Below, one piece after another: positions 51,729-60,378 of a DNA stretch of 64,000 nt (positions within the stretch are counted from its first letter, which is position 1; every line of letters begins with the position of its first letter). Both the position numbers and the translations under genes were made by a program. Under the pieces are notes generated by a model that was given only the letters and a program-made list of their open reading frames with translations, had not been told where the DNA came from and searched no databases. The stretch is taken from the NCBI GenBank assembly GCA_002387205.1, contig DGLA01000007.1, positions 1-64,000 on the forward strand, read 5' to 3'. Source of the stretch: Stutzerimonas stutzeri (GTDB lineage Bacteria > Pseudomonadota > Gammaproteobacteria > Pseudomonadales > Pseudomonadaceae).

Positions 51729-51942
51729 GGAAGCCTCTGGGTTGTGTGAAACCGTTGGTGTAGCCCTCCGGACCGAGCCCTGCAAGCAAGCCTGCGCGCT
51801 GGAATGCGCAGGCATCTGTGCGAGTGATATCGCCTTGTTGACGTTTAAACGCTGCACAGGATGGCGGTATAAGCATGACCGCTAGCTGGCCAGCGGTCAT
51901 TATCGGACCGGGCGCCATCCTTAAATGAGCAGGGTATTGAGC

Positions 51943-52704
51943 ATGAGTATGTCTTTTTCCGGTCAGGTTGCATTGGTCACCGGCGCAGCGGCAGGGATCG
52001 GTCGCGCCACCGCGCTTGCATTTGCCAGGCAGGGTCTCAAGGTCATGGTGGCCGATATCGACGAAACGGGCGGCAGGGCTTGCGCCGAGGCGATCCTTGA
52101 AGCGGGTGGCGATGCCGCCTTTGTTCGTTGCGATGTCACCTGTAACGAGCAGGTCAAGGCCATGAACGAACAGGTCGTCGCCACCTATGGACGTCTGGAT
52201 TACGCCTTCAACAACGCCGGTATCGAGATTGAGAAGGGCCGCCTGGCTGAAGGAAGCGAAGCGGAGTTCGACGCCATCATGGGTGTCAACGTCAAGGGCG
52301 TCTGGTTATGCATGAAGCATCAGCTTCCGGTGATGCTGGCGCAGGGTGGCGGAGTCATCGTCAATACCGCGTCAGTTGCAGGTCTCGGCGCGGCGCCCAA
52401 GATGAGCATCTACGCAGCGTCGAAGCACGCCGTCATCGGCCTGACCAAATCGGCGGCGATCGAATACGCCAAGAAAAAGATCCGGGTCAATGCGGTATGC
52501 CCGGCCGTGATCGATACGGACATGTTTCGTCGTGCCTATGAGGCGGACCCGCGCAAGGCCGAGTTTGCAGCTGCCATGCACCCGGTCGGGCGGGTCGGTA
52601 CGGTGGAGGAGGTCGCCGCTGCAGTGCTCTACCTATGCAGTGACGGCGCAGCCTTTACCACCGGCCACGCGCTGGCCGTGGACGGTGGTGCCACGGCGAT
52701 CTGA
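51943..52704 (+). CDS. Short-chain dehydrogenase/reductase
   Basis: A 253-residue classical SDR: TGAAAGIGRATALAF, DVTCNEQV, NNAGIE, catalytic Ser in VNTASVAGLG, YAASKHAV and a C-terminal GHALAVDGGATAI. The Asp after beta-2 (VADIDE) favours NAD(H). Substrate unknown. The start could be 51925, 51943 or 51949; 51943 has CAGGG at good spacing. Confidence 0.88.
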   Translation: MSMSFSGQVALVTGAAAGIGRATALAFARQGLKVMVADIDETGGRACAEAILEAGGDAAFVRCDVTCNEQVKAMNEQVVATYGRLDYAFNNAGIEIEKGRLAEGSEAEFDAIMGVNVKGVWLCMKHQLPVMLAQGGGVIVNTASVAGLGAAPKMSIYAASKHAVIGLTKSAAIEYAKKKIRVNAVCPAVIDTDMFRRAYEADPRKAEFAAAMHPVGRVGTVEEVAAAVLYLCSDGAAFTTGHALAVDGGATAI

Positions 52705-52716
52705 GCGGCGTCGCAA

Positions 52717-53910
52717 TCACGGCCCTTTAGGCGTGCTGACGATCAGCAGCGTCAGTACGCCCGCGACCAGACCCCATAGCGCTGAGCCGATGCCAAAAAG
52801 GGTCAGCCCCGACGCCGTCACCATGAAGGTGATCAGTGCTGCTTCGCGTTCCCTGGGGTTCTGCATGGCCTGAGTGAAGCCGCTACCGATCGAGCCCAGC
52901 AATGCCAGTGCTGCGATGGACAACACCAGGGCTGCCGGAAAGGAGGCGAACAGTGCCGCCAGGGTAGCCCCGAATATTCCGGCAATGCCGTAGAACACGC
53001 CGCACCACACGGCCGCGGTATAGCGCCGCGTCGGGTCCGGGTGTGCTTCCGGCCCGCTGCAGATGGCCATGGTGATCGCGGCCAGGTGAATGCCATGGGA
53101 GCCGAACGGGGCCAGCAATACCGAGGCGATGCCCGTCGTAGAAATCAGTGGCGAGGCGGGCACCTGATAGCCCTCGGCGCGGAGGACGGCCAGGCCCGGC
53201 ATGTTCTGCGAGGCCATGGCGATGACAAACAGCGGAATGCCGATACTGAAGATGGCTGCAAGCGACAGGCTCGGTGTCGTCCAGACCGGTACCGCGACCT
53301 CCAGACTCAACTGTCGGAAATCGAGCAACCCCTGGCCGGCCGCCAGCAGGCATCCGAGGATCAAGGCCGAAAGCACGGCATAGCGTGGCATCAACCGCTT
53401 GGCGATGAGATAGCTGAAGAACATTCCCAGTACCAGCAACGGCTGAACTTCAACGGCGCGAAAGATTTCGCTGCCGATGTTGAACAGCACTCCGGCCAGC
53501 AGCGCAGCGGCCAGCGACGCGGGCACCTTGCGCATCAGCCGCTCGAAGCTGCCGGTGAGGCCGCACAGAGCGATCAGGGCCGAGGCGAATATGAAAGCGC
53601 CGATCGCTTCACCATAGGGAACGCCAGGCAGGCTGCTGATCAGCAGCGCGGCACCCGGCGTCGACCAGGCGATGACCACGGGCGTGCGGTAGCGCAGTGA
53701 TAGCCCGATGCTGCAAATCGCCATGCCGATCGAGAGCGACCAGATCCAGGAAGAGATCTGCCCGCTACTGAGGCCGGCCGCCTGCCCAGCCTGAAACATG
53801 AGTACCAGCGAACTGGTGTACCCGGTCAGCATGGCGATGAAGCCTGCCACGATGGTGGAGGCCGAGCTGTCAGCGAGTAGGCGATTGGGCGAGCGAATGG
53901 TATTCGGCAT
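52717..53910 (-). CDS. benE: BenE-family benzoate/H+ symporter-like membrane protein
   Basis: A 397-residue inner-membrane transporter of the BenE family with about 11-12 helices: IVAGFIAMLTGYTSSLVLMFQAG at the N-terminus, the YRTPVVIAWSTPGAALL segment and IAMASQNMPGLAVLRAEGY. BenE takes up benzoate in degraders, but no ben/cat genes lie nearby and transport of other purine- or benzoate-like acids is possible. Convergent with the SDR gene (12 bases apart). Confidence 0.9.
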   Translation of the reverse strand: MPNTIRSPNRLLADSSASTIVAGFIAMLTGYTSSLVLMFQAGQAAGLSSGQISSWIWSLSIGMAICSIGLSLRYRTPVVIAWSTPGAALLISSLPGVPYGEAIGAFIFASALIALCGLTGSFERLMRKVPASLAAALLAGVLFNIGSEIFRAVEVQPLLVLGMFFSYLIAKRLMPRYAVLSALILGCLLAAGQGLLDFRQLSLEVAVPVWTTPSLSLAAIFSIGIPLFVIAMASQNMPGLAVLRAEGYQVPASPLISTTGIASVLLAPFGSHGIHLAAITMAICSGPEAHPDPTRRYTAAVWCGVFYGIAGIFGATLAALFASFPAALVLSIAALALLGSIGSGFTQAMQNPREREAALITFMVTASGLTLFGIGSALWGLVAGVLTLLIVSTPKGP

Positions 53911-54072
53911 GGAGATTCCTTGTGATTCCGATGCCTAGCCTATGAGCCGCGGCGACGGACGTCACCGTACAGCGGGCGGCGTGATCGGCGTAACAGCTCT
54001 GGCGAAAACGAGGGGAGGCTGGCGGCTGGACGAAAAACCCCATCGCACTTGCCGTCAGTCTCCAGCCCTTTG

Positions 54073-54088
54073 TGGCATCGATGTTGCT
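54073..54088 (+). promoter_or_regulatory. Sigma-54 promoter of fliE operon
   Basis: TGGCAT-N5-TTGCT (54073-54078 and 54084-54088) with the GG and GC pairs at correct spacing. The start near 54100 gives a leader of about 44 bases. In pseudomonads fliE operons are RpoN- and FleQ-dependent, so this fits. Confidence 0.85.
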
Positions 54089-54143
54089 ATTACTCCTGCG
54101 CCTGCTGCGATGCGTCAATAAAACCGCAGCTGTTGGAGGAAAG

Positions 54144-54473
54144 ATGAGTCAGGGTATCGAATTCAATCGCTTGATGCTGGAAATGCGGGCCATGCAGACC
54201 GATGCAATGGCGCGTTCCAAGCCCGTGGCGGCTACCCCGGAGGTAGGCGCTCCGAGCTTTTCCGACATGCTCGGCCAGGCCGTCAACAAGGTGAACGAAA
54301 CCCAGCAAGCCTCCAGCCAGATGGCCACCGCTTTTGAAATGGGCCAGGGCGGCGTCGATCTGACCGAAGTGATGATCGCCTCGCAAAAGGCCAGTGTTTC
54401 CTTTCAAGCCATGACCCAGGTCCGAAACAAGTTGGTCCAGGCGTACCAAGACATCATGCAGATGCCGGTATAA
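54144..54473 (+). CDS. fliE: Flagellar hook-basal body protein FliE
   Basis: FliE joins the MS ring to the rod. The 109-residue protein has the family C-terminus DLTEVMIASQKASVSFQAMTQVRNKLVQAYQDIMQMPV. GGAGGA lies before ATG 54144. First gene of the fliEFGHIJ run, under a sigma-54 promoter. Confidence 0.95.
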   Translation: MSQGIEFNRLMLEMRAMQTDAMARSKPVAATPEVGAPSFSDMLGQAVNKVNETQQASSQMATAFEMGQGGVDLTEVMIASQKASVSFQAMTQVRNKLVQAYQDIMQMPV

Positions 54474-54488
54474 GGCAGGGTTTGAACA

Positions 54489-56276
54489 ATGGCTGAAGCG
54501 CTTAGCAAGGTCCCAGTGCCGGTTGATTCGGGTGTGCCGAAAAAGCCCCTGCTGGGTCTCTCGTTTCTGGAAAACCTGTCCGAAATGTCGATGTTGCGGC
54601 AGATCGGTCTCCTGGTCGGACTGGCTGCTAGTGTCGCCATCGGCTTTGCCGTGGTGCTCTGGTCTCAGCAACCGGACTACCGGCCATTGCTCGGCAGCCT
54701 CGCCGGAATGGATGCCAACCAGGTCATGGAAACCCTGGCGGCGGCCGATATTTCCTACACCGTCGAGCCGAACTCCGGTGCGCTGCTGGTCAAGGCTGAC
54801 GACCTGGCCCGTGCGCGTCTGAAACTCGCCAGTGCCGGCATTGCGCCGACCGACAGCAATATCGGCTTCGAAATTCTCGACAAGGAGCAGGGGCTCGGCA
54901 CCAGCCAGTTCATGGAGGCCACCCGTTATCGCCGCGGGCTCGAGGGTGAGCTGGGTCGCACCATTTCCAGCCTTAACAATGTGAAGGGCGCGCGGGTTCA
55001 TCTGGCCATTCCGAAAAGCTCGGTATTCGTGCGTGACGAACGCAAGCCGAGCGCCTCGGTACTGGTCGAGCTCTATCCGGGTCGCAGCCTCGAACCCAGC
55101 CAGGTGATGGCGATCATCAATCTTGTCGCTACCAGCGTGCCGGAGCTGACCAAGTCGCAGATCACCGTGGTCGACCAGAAGGGCAACCTGCTGTCCGACC
55201 AGCAGGAACTCACCGAACTGAGCATGGCCGGCAAGCAGTTCGACTACAGCCGTCGCATGGAAAGCCTCTACACCCAGCGGGTGCATAACATCCTCCAGCC
55301 GGTGCTGGGCAGCGGTCGTTACAAGGCTGAAGTATCGGCAGACGTAGACTTCAGTGCGGTCGAATCCACCTCCGAGACCTTCAACCCGGACCAGCCGGCC
55401 CTGCGCAGCGAGCAGAGCGTCAATGAACAACGCCAGAGCAGCCTCGGCCCGCAGGGCGTTCCGGGTGCCCTGAGCAATCAGCCACCAGGTCCTGCCGCAG
55501 CACCTGAAAATGCTGTAGCCGGCCAGGCGCCTGCGGGAGCCATCGCTCCCGGCCAGCCATTGCTCGATGCGAACGGGCAGCAGGTCATGGATCCAGCCAC
55601 CGGCCAACCGATGCTGGCCCCGTTCCCGGCAGACAAACGCGAGCAGGCGACCCGCAACTATGAGCTGGACCGCTCCATCAGCTACACCAAGCAGCAACAG
55701 GGGCGCCTGCGCCGGCTATCGGTAGCCGTGGTGCTCGACGACCAGGTCACGATTTCGGAGGATGGCCAGGCTACCCGAGTTCCCCGTACCGCCGAAGAAT
55801 TGGCGCGGTTCACGCGGCTGGTGCAGGACGCCGTTGGCTTCGACGCCAGCCGCGGCGACAGCGTCAGCGTGATCAATGCGCCATTTGCCAGCGACTCCAT
55901 GGAGGATGTCTTTGTCGACAGCCCGTTCTACACGCAGCCCTGGTTCTGGGACGTGGTCAAGCAGGTGCTCGGCGTGCTCTTTATCCTGGTTCTGGTGTTC
56001 GGCGTGCTGCGGCCGGTGCTGAACAATCTGACCAATGCCGGCAAAGGCAAAGAGCTGCAAACGGCAGGTGGCGAGGCCGAGCTGGCCGATATGGACGGCG
56101 GCGTGGACGGTGCGTTGGCCAACGACCGGGTCAGCCTGAGCGGGCCGCAGAGCATCATGCTGCCGAGCCCGACCGAGGGATACGATGCGCAATTGAATGC
56201 CATCAAGAATCTGGTAGCAGAGGACCCGGGCCGGGTGGCTCAGGTCGTCAAAGAGTGGATCAACGCAGATGAGTGA
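54489..56276 (+). CDS. fliF: Flagellar MS-ring protein FliF
   Basis: FliF forms the MS ring in the inner membrane. The 595-residue protein has helices near residues 35-58 (IGLLVGLAASVAIGFAVVLW) and 480-505, a periplasmic domain with RYRRGLEGELGRTISSLNNVKGARVHLAIPK, a long disordered Pro/Gln-rich loop (about residues 300-380) and a C-terminal tail for FliG. The last bases overlap fliG by eight. Confidence 0.96.
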   Translation: MAEALSKVPVPVDSGVPKKPLLGLSFLENLSEMSMLRQIGLLVGLAASVAIGFAVVLWSQQPDYRPLLGSLAGMDANQVMETLAAADISYTVEPNSGALLVKADDLARARLKLASAGIAPTDSNIGFEILDKEQGLGTSQFMEATRYRRGLEGELGRTISSLNNVKGARVHLAIPKSSVFVRDERKPSASVLVELYPGRSLEPSQVMAIINLVATSVPELTKSQITVVDQKGNLLSDQQELTELSMAGKQFDYSRRMESLYTQRVHNILQPVLGSGRYKAEVSADVDFSAVESTSETFNPDQPALRSEQSVNEQRQSSLGPQGVPGALSNQPPGPAAAPENAVAGQAPAGAIAPGQPLLDANGQQVMDPATGQPMLAPFPADKREQATRNYELDRSISYTKQQQGRLRRLSVAVVLDDQVTISEDGQATRVPRTAEELARFTRLVQDAVGFDASRGDSVSVINAPFASDSMEDVFVDSPFYTQPWFWDVVKQVLGVLFILVLVFGVLRPVLNNLTNAGKGKELQTAGGEAELADMDGGVDGALANDRVSLSGPQSIMLPSPTEGYDAQLNAIKNLVAEDPGRVAQVVKEWINADE

Positions 56277-57285
56277 CGCCCGAGTTCCCACAAAACTGAA
56301 CAAGGTCGACAAGGCCGCGATTCTCCTGCTCTCGCTGGGCGAGGCGGATGCGGCGCAGGTGCTGCGCCATCTGGGACCGAAGGAAGTCCAGAAAGTCGGC
56401 ACGGCGATGGCGCAATTGCGCAACGTGCAGAAAAACCAGATCGAGCAGGTGATGGGTGAGTTCGTCGAGATTGTCGGGGACCAGACCAGCCTCGGCGTCG
56501 GCTCAGACGGCTACATCCGCAAGATGCTCACCCAGGCACTGGGCGAGGACAAGGCGGGTGGCCTGATCGACCGTATTCTCCTTGGCGGCAATACCAGCGG
56601 TCTGGACAGCCTGAAGTGGATGGAGCCGCGCGCCGTGGCTGATGTGATTCGCTATGAGCACCCGCAAATCCAGGCCATCGTGGTGGCCTATCTAGATCCG
56701 GATCAGGCCGGGGAAGTGCTTTCGCATTTCGACCACAAGGTACGTCTGGACATCGTGCTGCGCGTGTCATCCCTCAACACGGTGCAGCCCGCCGCGCTGA
56801 AGGAGCTGAACCTGATCCTGGAGAAGCAGTTTTCCGGCAACTCCAACACCACCCGAGCGAACCTGGGGGGCGTCAAGCGAGCGGCGGACATCATGAACTT
56901 CCTCGACAGCTCGGTCGAAGGCCAGCTGATGGATGCGATCCGCGAGGTCGACGAGGATCTGTCGTCGCAGATCGAAGACCTCATGTTCGTCTTCGACAAT
57001 CTTGCCGATGTCGACGACCGGGGCATCCAGGTGCTGCTGCGCGAAGTATCCTCCGATGTGCTGGTCATGGCGCTCAAGGGTGCCGACGAGGCGATCAAGG
57101 AAAAGGTTTTCAAGAACATGTCCAAGCGCGCTGGCGAACTGCTGCGCGACGACCTGGAAGCCAAGGGGCCGGTGCGCATCAGCGAAGTGGAAGGCGCCCA
57201 GAAGGAAATACTCACCATTGCCCGCCGCATGGCCGAAGCCGGGGAAATCGTTCTCGGTGGCAAGGGCGGCGAAGAAATGATCTAA
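56269..57285 (+). CDS. fliG: Flagellar motor switch protein FliG
   Basis: FliG sits on the MS ring and touches the stator. The 338-residue protein shows DKAAILLLSLGEADAAQVLRHLGPKEVQ, the middle EHPQIQAIVVAYLDPDQAGEVL and the C-terminal torque-generating domain with the charged residues in MFVFDNLADVDDRGIQVLLREV and AGELLRDDLEAKGPVRISEVE. Eight-base overlap with fliF. Confidence 0.97.
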   Translation: MSDARVPTKLNKVDKAAILLLSLGEADAAQVLRHLGPKEVQKVGTAMAQLRNVQKNQIEQVMGEFVEIVGDQTSLGVGSDGYIRKMLTQALGEDKAGGLIDRILLGGNTSGLDSLKWMEPRAVADVIRYEHPQIQAIVVAYLDPDQAGEVLSHFDHKVRLDIVLRVSSLNTVQPAALKELNLILEKQFSGNSNTTRANLGGVKRAADIMNFLDSSVEGQLMDAIREVDEDLSSQIEDLMFVFDNLADVDDRGIQVLLREVSSDVLVMALKGADEAIKEKVFKNMSKRAGELLRDDLEAKGPVRISEVEGAQKEILTIARRMAEAGEIVLGGKGGEEMI

Positions 57286-57301
57286 GCGAGCCACAGGCCC
57301 A

Positions 57302-58090
57302 ATGTCCAAGGAAAACCCCAGCGACGTCATCCGTGCAAGAGATGTGAATGCCTTCGATCGCTGGGCCCTGCCGAGCTTCGATCCGGAGGACGATCAGGCC
57401 GAAGAGCCTGACGCGCAAGCCGATGACGATCAGGCCGAAGAGTTGGCGCACAGCGAAGACGTCCCGCTCGAGGAAGTCAAGCCGCTGACGCTCGAAGAGC
57501 TCGAAGCGATTCGTCAGGAAGCCTACAACGAGGGTTTCAGCACGGGTGAAAAAGATGGCTTTCATGCCGGTCAGCTCAAGGCCCGGCAAGACGCCGAAGC
57601 GGCTCTGACGCCAAAGCTGGGTAGCCTGGAGAAGCTGATGACTCAGCTGCTCGAGCCCATCGCTGATCAGGACCGCAATCTGGAGCACGCCATGGTCACC
57701 CTGGTCAGCCAGTTGGCGCGAGAGGTCATCCAGCGCGATCTGCAGATCGATTCAAGTCAGATCCGCCAGGTGCTTCGTGATGCCTTGAAGCTCTTGCCGA
57801 TGGGGGCGAACAACGTGCGGATCTACATCAACCCGCAGGATTTCGATCTGGTCAAGGCCATGCGCGAGCGCCACGAAGAAACCTGGCGGATCATCGAAGA
57901 CAGCGACCTGCTGCCCGGTGGCTGTCGCATCGAGACCGAACAGAGCCGCATAGACGCCAGCGTCGAGACACGGCTGGCCAAGGCGATAGGCCAGTTGTTC
58001 GACCAGCAGCGCGAAAACGCTACCAGTCCGCCAGAGCCGGACTTGCTTGTCGATCTCGACTCGCAAGCGGAGCAGCCCGATGCGCCTTGA
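57302..58090 (+). CDS. fliH: Flagellar export ATPase regulator FliH
   Basis: FliH binds and holds FliI in the export apparatus. The 262-residue protein has an acidic N-terminal half (DPEDDQAEEPDAQADDDQAEELA) and the family helical part EEVKPLTLEELEAIRQEAYNEGFSTGEKDGFHAGQLKARQD-like Gly repeat, then AREVIQRDLQIDSSQIRQVLRDALKLLP. It overlaps fliI by eleven bases. Confidence 0.93.
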   Translation: MSKENPSDVIRARDVNAFDRWALPSFDPEDDQAEEPDAQADDDQAEELAHSEDVPLEEVKPLTLEELEAIRQEAYNEGFSTGEKDGFHAGQLKARQDAEAALTPKLGSLEKLMTQLLEPIADQDRNLEHAMVTLVSQLAREVIQRDLQIDSSQIRQVLRDALKLLPMGANNVRIYINPQDFDLVKAMRERHEETWRIIEDSDLLPGGCRIETEQSRIDASVETRLAKAIGQLFDQQRENATSPPEPDLLVDLDSQAEQPDAP

Positions 58091-59438
58091 ACGCACCAGT
58101 TTCGCCAAACGCTTCGAAGCCTATGGCGAGGCCATCAAGCTACCCAGCCAACCGATACTCGAGGGCCGCCTGTTGCGCATGGTCGGCCTGACGCTCGAGG
58201 CCGAAGGGCTTCGTGCTGCGGTCGGCAGCCGCTGCCTGGTCATCAACGAAGACAGCTATCACCCCACCCAGGTGGAAGCGGAAGTCATGGGCTTTGCCAG
58301 CGGCAAGCTCTACCTGATGCCGGTCGGCAGCCTTGCCGGCATTGCCCCGGGCGCACGGGTCGTGCCCCTGCCGAACACCGGCCGCCTGCCCATGGGCACG
58401 TCCATGCTTGGCCGGGTACTCGATGGCGCCGGGCGTGCGCTCGATGGCAAGGGCGGGATGAAGGCCGAGGATTGGGTGCCGATGGATGGGCCGGTGATCA
58501 ACCCGCTCAAGCGCCACCCGATCAGCGAGCCACTTGACGTAGGCATTCGCAGCATCAACGGCTTGTTGACGGTCGGCCGCGGCCAGCGTCTGGGTCTGTT
58601 CGCCGGCACCGGTGTGGGCAAGTCGGTGCTGCTCGGCATGATGACGCGCTTCACCGAGGCGGACATCATCGTGGTCGGCCTGATTGGCGAACGCGGCCGT
58701 GAGGTGAAAGAGTTCATCGAGAACATCCTTACCGAGGAAAGCATCAAGCGTTCGGTGGTAGTGGCCTCGCCTGCCGACGATGCGCCGCTGATGCGGCTGC
58801 GCGCCGCCATGTATTGCACGCGCATCGCTGAATACTTTCGCGACAAGGGCAGGAACGTGCTGCTGCTGATGGACTCGCTGACACGTTTCGCCCAGGCCCA
58901 GCGCGAAATCGCGCTGGCGATTGGCGAGCCGCCGGCGACCAAGGGTTATCCACCTTCGGTCTTCGCCAAGCTGCCGAGCCTGGTGGAGCGCGCCGGCAAC
59001 GCCGAGGCGGGCGGTGGCTCGATCACCGCGTTCTATACGGTGCTGTCCGAAGGCGATGACCAGCAGGACCCGATCGCCGACGCCGCGCGGGGGGTGCTGG
59101 ACGGCCATTTCGTGCTGTCTCGCCGCTTGGCCGAGGAAGGGCATTACCCGGCCATCGACATCGAAGCGTCCATCAGCCGGGTCATGCCGCAGGTGGTCAG
59201 CCCCGAGCACATGCGCAACGCGCAACGTTTCAAGCAGCTGTGGTCGCGCTATCAGCAGAGCCGGGACCTGATCAGTGTCGGCGCCTACGTGCCCGGAGGC
59301 GATCCCGAGACCGACCTGGCGATTGCGCGGCAGGCGGAGATGGTGCGCTTTCTCAGACAGGGGCTGAACGAGGCTGAAGACCTGGCCAGGAGCGAGGTCT
59401 CGTTGACCGGCGTGTTCAATCCGAAAGCGGCGGGCTAA
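58080..59438 (+). CDS. fliI: Flagellum-specific ATP synthase FliI
   Basis: FliI is the export ATPase, 452 residues. Walker A is GLFAGTGVGKSVLLG near residue 177, with VGLIGERGREVKEFIE, LLLMDSLTRFAQAQREIALA (Walker B) and the C-terminal region. ATG 58080 overlaps fliH; the upstream extension is a shadow. FliJ follows after three bases. Confidence 0.97.
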   Translation: MRLERTSFAKRFEAYGEAIKLPSQPILEGRLLRMVGLTLEAEGLRAAVGSRCLVINEDSYHPTQVEAEVMGFASGKLYLMPVGSLAGIAPGARVVPLPNTGRLPMGTSMLGRVLDGAGRALDGKGGMKAEDWVPMDGPVINPLKRHPISEPLDVGIRSINGLLTVGRGQRLGLFAGTGVGKSVLLGMMTRFTEADIIVVGLIGERGREVKEFIENILTEESIKRSVVVASPADDAPLMRLRAAMYCTRIAEYFRDKGRNVLLLMDSLTRFAQAQREIALAIGEPPATKGYPPSVFAKLPSLVERAGNAEAGGGSITAFYTVLSEGDDQQDPIADAARGVLDGHFVLSRRLAEEGHYPAIDIEASISRVMPQVVSPEHMRNAQRFKQLWSRYQQSRDLISVGAYVPGGDPETDLAIARQAEMVRFLRQGLNEAEDLARSEVSLTGVFNPKAAG

Positions 59439-59441
59439 GCC

Positions 59442-59894
59442 TTGTCGGCAAGCCGTGCGGTGCGTCTGGCACCTGTCATCGACATGGCCGAACGTGCCGA
59501 GCGCGACGCGGCGCGCCTGTTCGGCCAGGGTCAGGCGCAGATCGCCCAGGCCGAAGCCAAGCTCGACGAGCTGCGCCAGTATTTCGGCGACTACCAGCAG
59601 CAATGGATGAGCCAGGGCAGCCAGGGTGTGTCCGGACAGTGGCTGGTGAACTACCAACGTTTCCTGTCGCAACTCGAATCTGCCATTGCCCAGCAGCAGC
59701 GTAGCGTCGACTGGCATCGCAACAATCTCGACAAGCTGCGCGAGCAGTGGCAACAGCGACGCGCGAGGCTCGACGGGTTGCGCAAACTGGTCGACCGATA
59801 TCTGCAGGAGGCCCGAACAGCCGCCGACAAGCGCGAGCAGAAATTGCTAGACGAATACGCACAACGGCTTGCCGGGCGGCCAAAACAGGATTGA
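59442..59894 (+). CDS. fliJ: Flagellar export chaperone FliJ
   Basis: FliJ is a helical, coiled-coil export protein that works with FliI and FlhA. The 150-residue protein is almost all charged/Gln/Leu helix (AERAERDAARLFGQGQAQIAQAEAKLDELRQYF) with the conserved QGVSGQWLVNYQRFLSQLE. It starts with TTG just after fliI. A 178-base gap with no gene and no promoter I can identify follows before hsbA. Confidence 0.92.
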   Translation: MSASRAVRLAPVIDMAERAERDAARLFGQGQAQIAQAEAKLDELRQYFGDYQQQWMSQGSQGVSGQWLVNYQRFLSQLESAIAQQQRSVDWHRNNLDKLREQWQQRRARLDGLRKLVDRYLQEARTAADKREQKLLDEYAQRLAGRPKQD

Positions 59895-60072
59895 TGCTTG
59901 CTGCGCGTGGGTTTGGGTGCTAAATCTTGATCAGCTTCTTTGCGACAGCACAGCTGGACATCGAGGCCGCAGGCGCAGGCATAAGGCGCCAACCGGCGGA
60001 GCCAGCGCCAATCCAGCAATACACGACAGCCGCGGCAAAAGGCCACGACCTCGTCAGGATTAGGAGTGCTAC

Positions 60073-60378
60073 ATGACCATCAGTTCCCAGCTATCGGCAG
60101 ATGGACAAGAGCTGACCATTACCATCCAGGGGCGTTTCGACTTTAACGCCCATCAGGCTTTCCGCGACGCCTACCAGCGCGTCGATTGCACTCCACAGCG
60201 CTACGTGGTCGACCTCAACGGCGCGACCTACCTCGACAGTTCGGCACTCGGCATGCTGCTCCTGCTGCGCGACCATGCTGGCAGCGACAAGGCCAACATC
60301 CGCCTGATCAATTGCAATCCGGACGTTCGCAAGGTGCTTTCGGTCTCGAATTTCGAACAGTTGTTCGTGATCGCCTGA
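60073..60378 (+). CDS. hsbA: Anti-sigma factor antagonist HsbA (STAS domain)
   Basis: HsbA is the STAS-domain switch of the HptB pathway; its phosphorylation state decides whether it binds the anti-sigma factor FlgM or other partners. The 101-residue protein has the regulatory Ser in LDSSALGMLLLL (Ser56, the same number as in P. aeruginosa HsbA). GGAG precedes the ATG by five bases. hsbR starts directly after the stop. Confidence 0.9.
   Translation: MTISSQLSADGQELTITIQGRFDFNAHQAFRDAYQRVDCTPQRYVVDLNGATYLDSSALGMLLLLRDHAGSDKANIRLINCNPDVRKVLSVSNFEQLFVIA

Noticed and set aside
54090..55697. 535-residue minus-strand ORF over fliE and fliF
   Set aside because: Antisense shadow in GC-rich DNA; fliE and fliF explain the region fully.
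58140..59753. 537-residue minus-strand ORF over fliI and fliJ
   Set aside because: Antisense shadow; His/Arg/Gln-rich translation typical of the reverse complement of a high-GC gene.
59895..60072. Possible promoter between fliJ and hsbA
   Set aside because: No -24/-12 pair and no credible -10/-35 pair were seen; hsbA is probably read through from fliJ.
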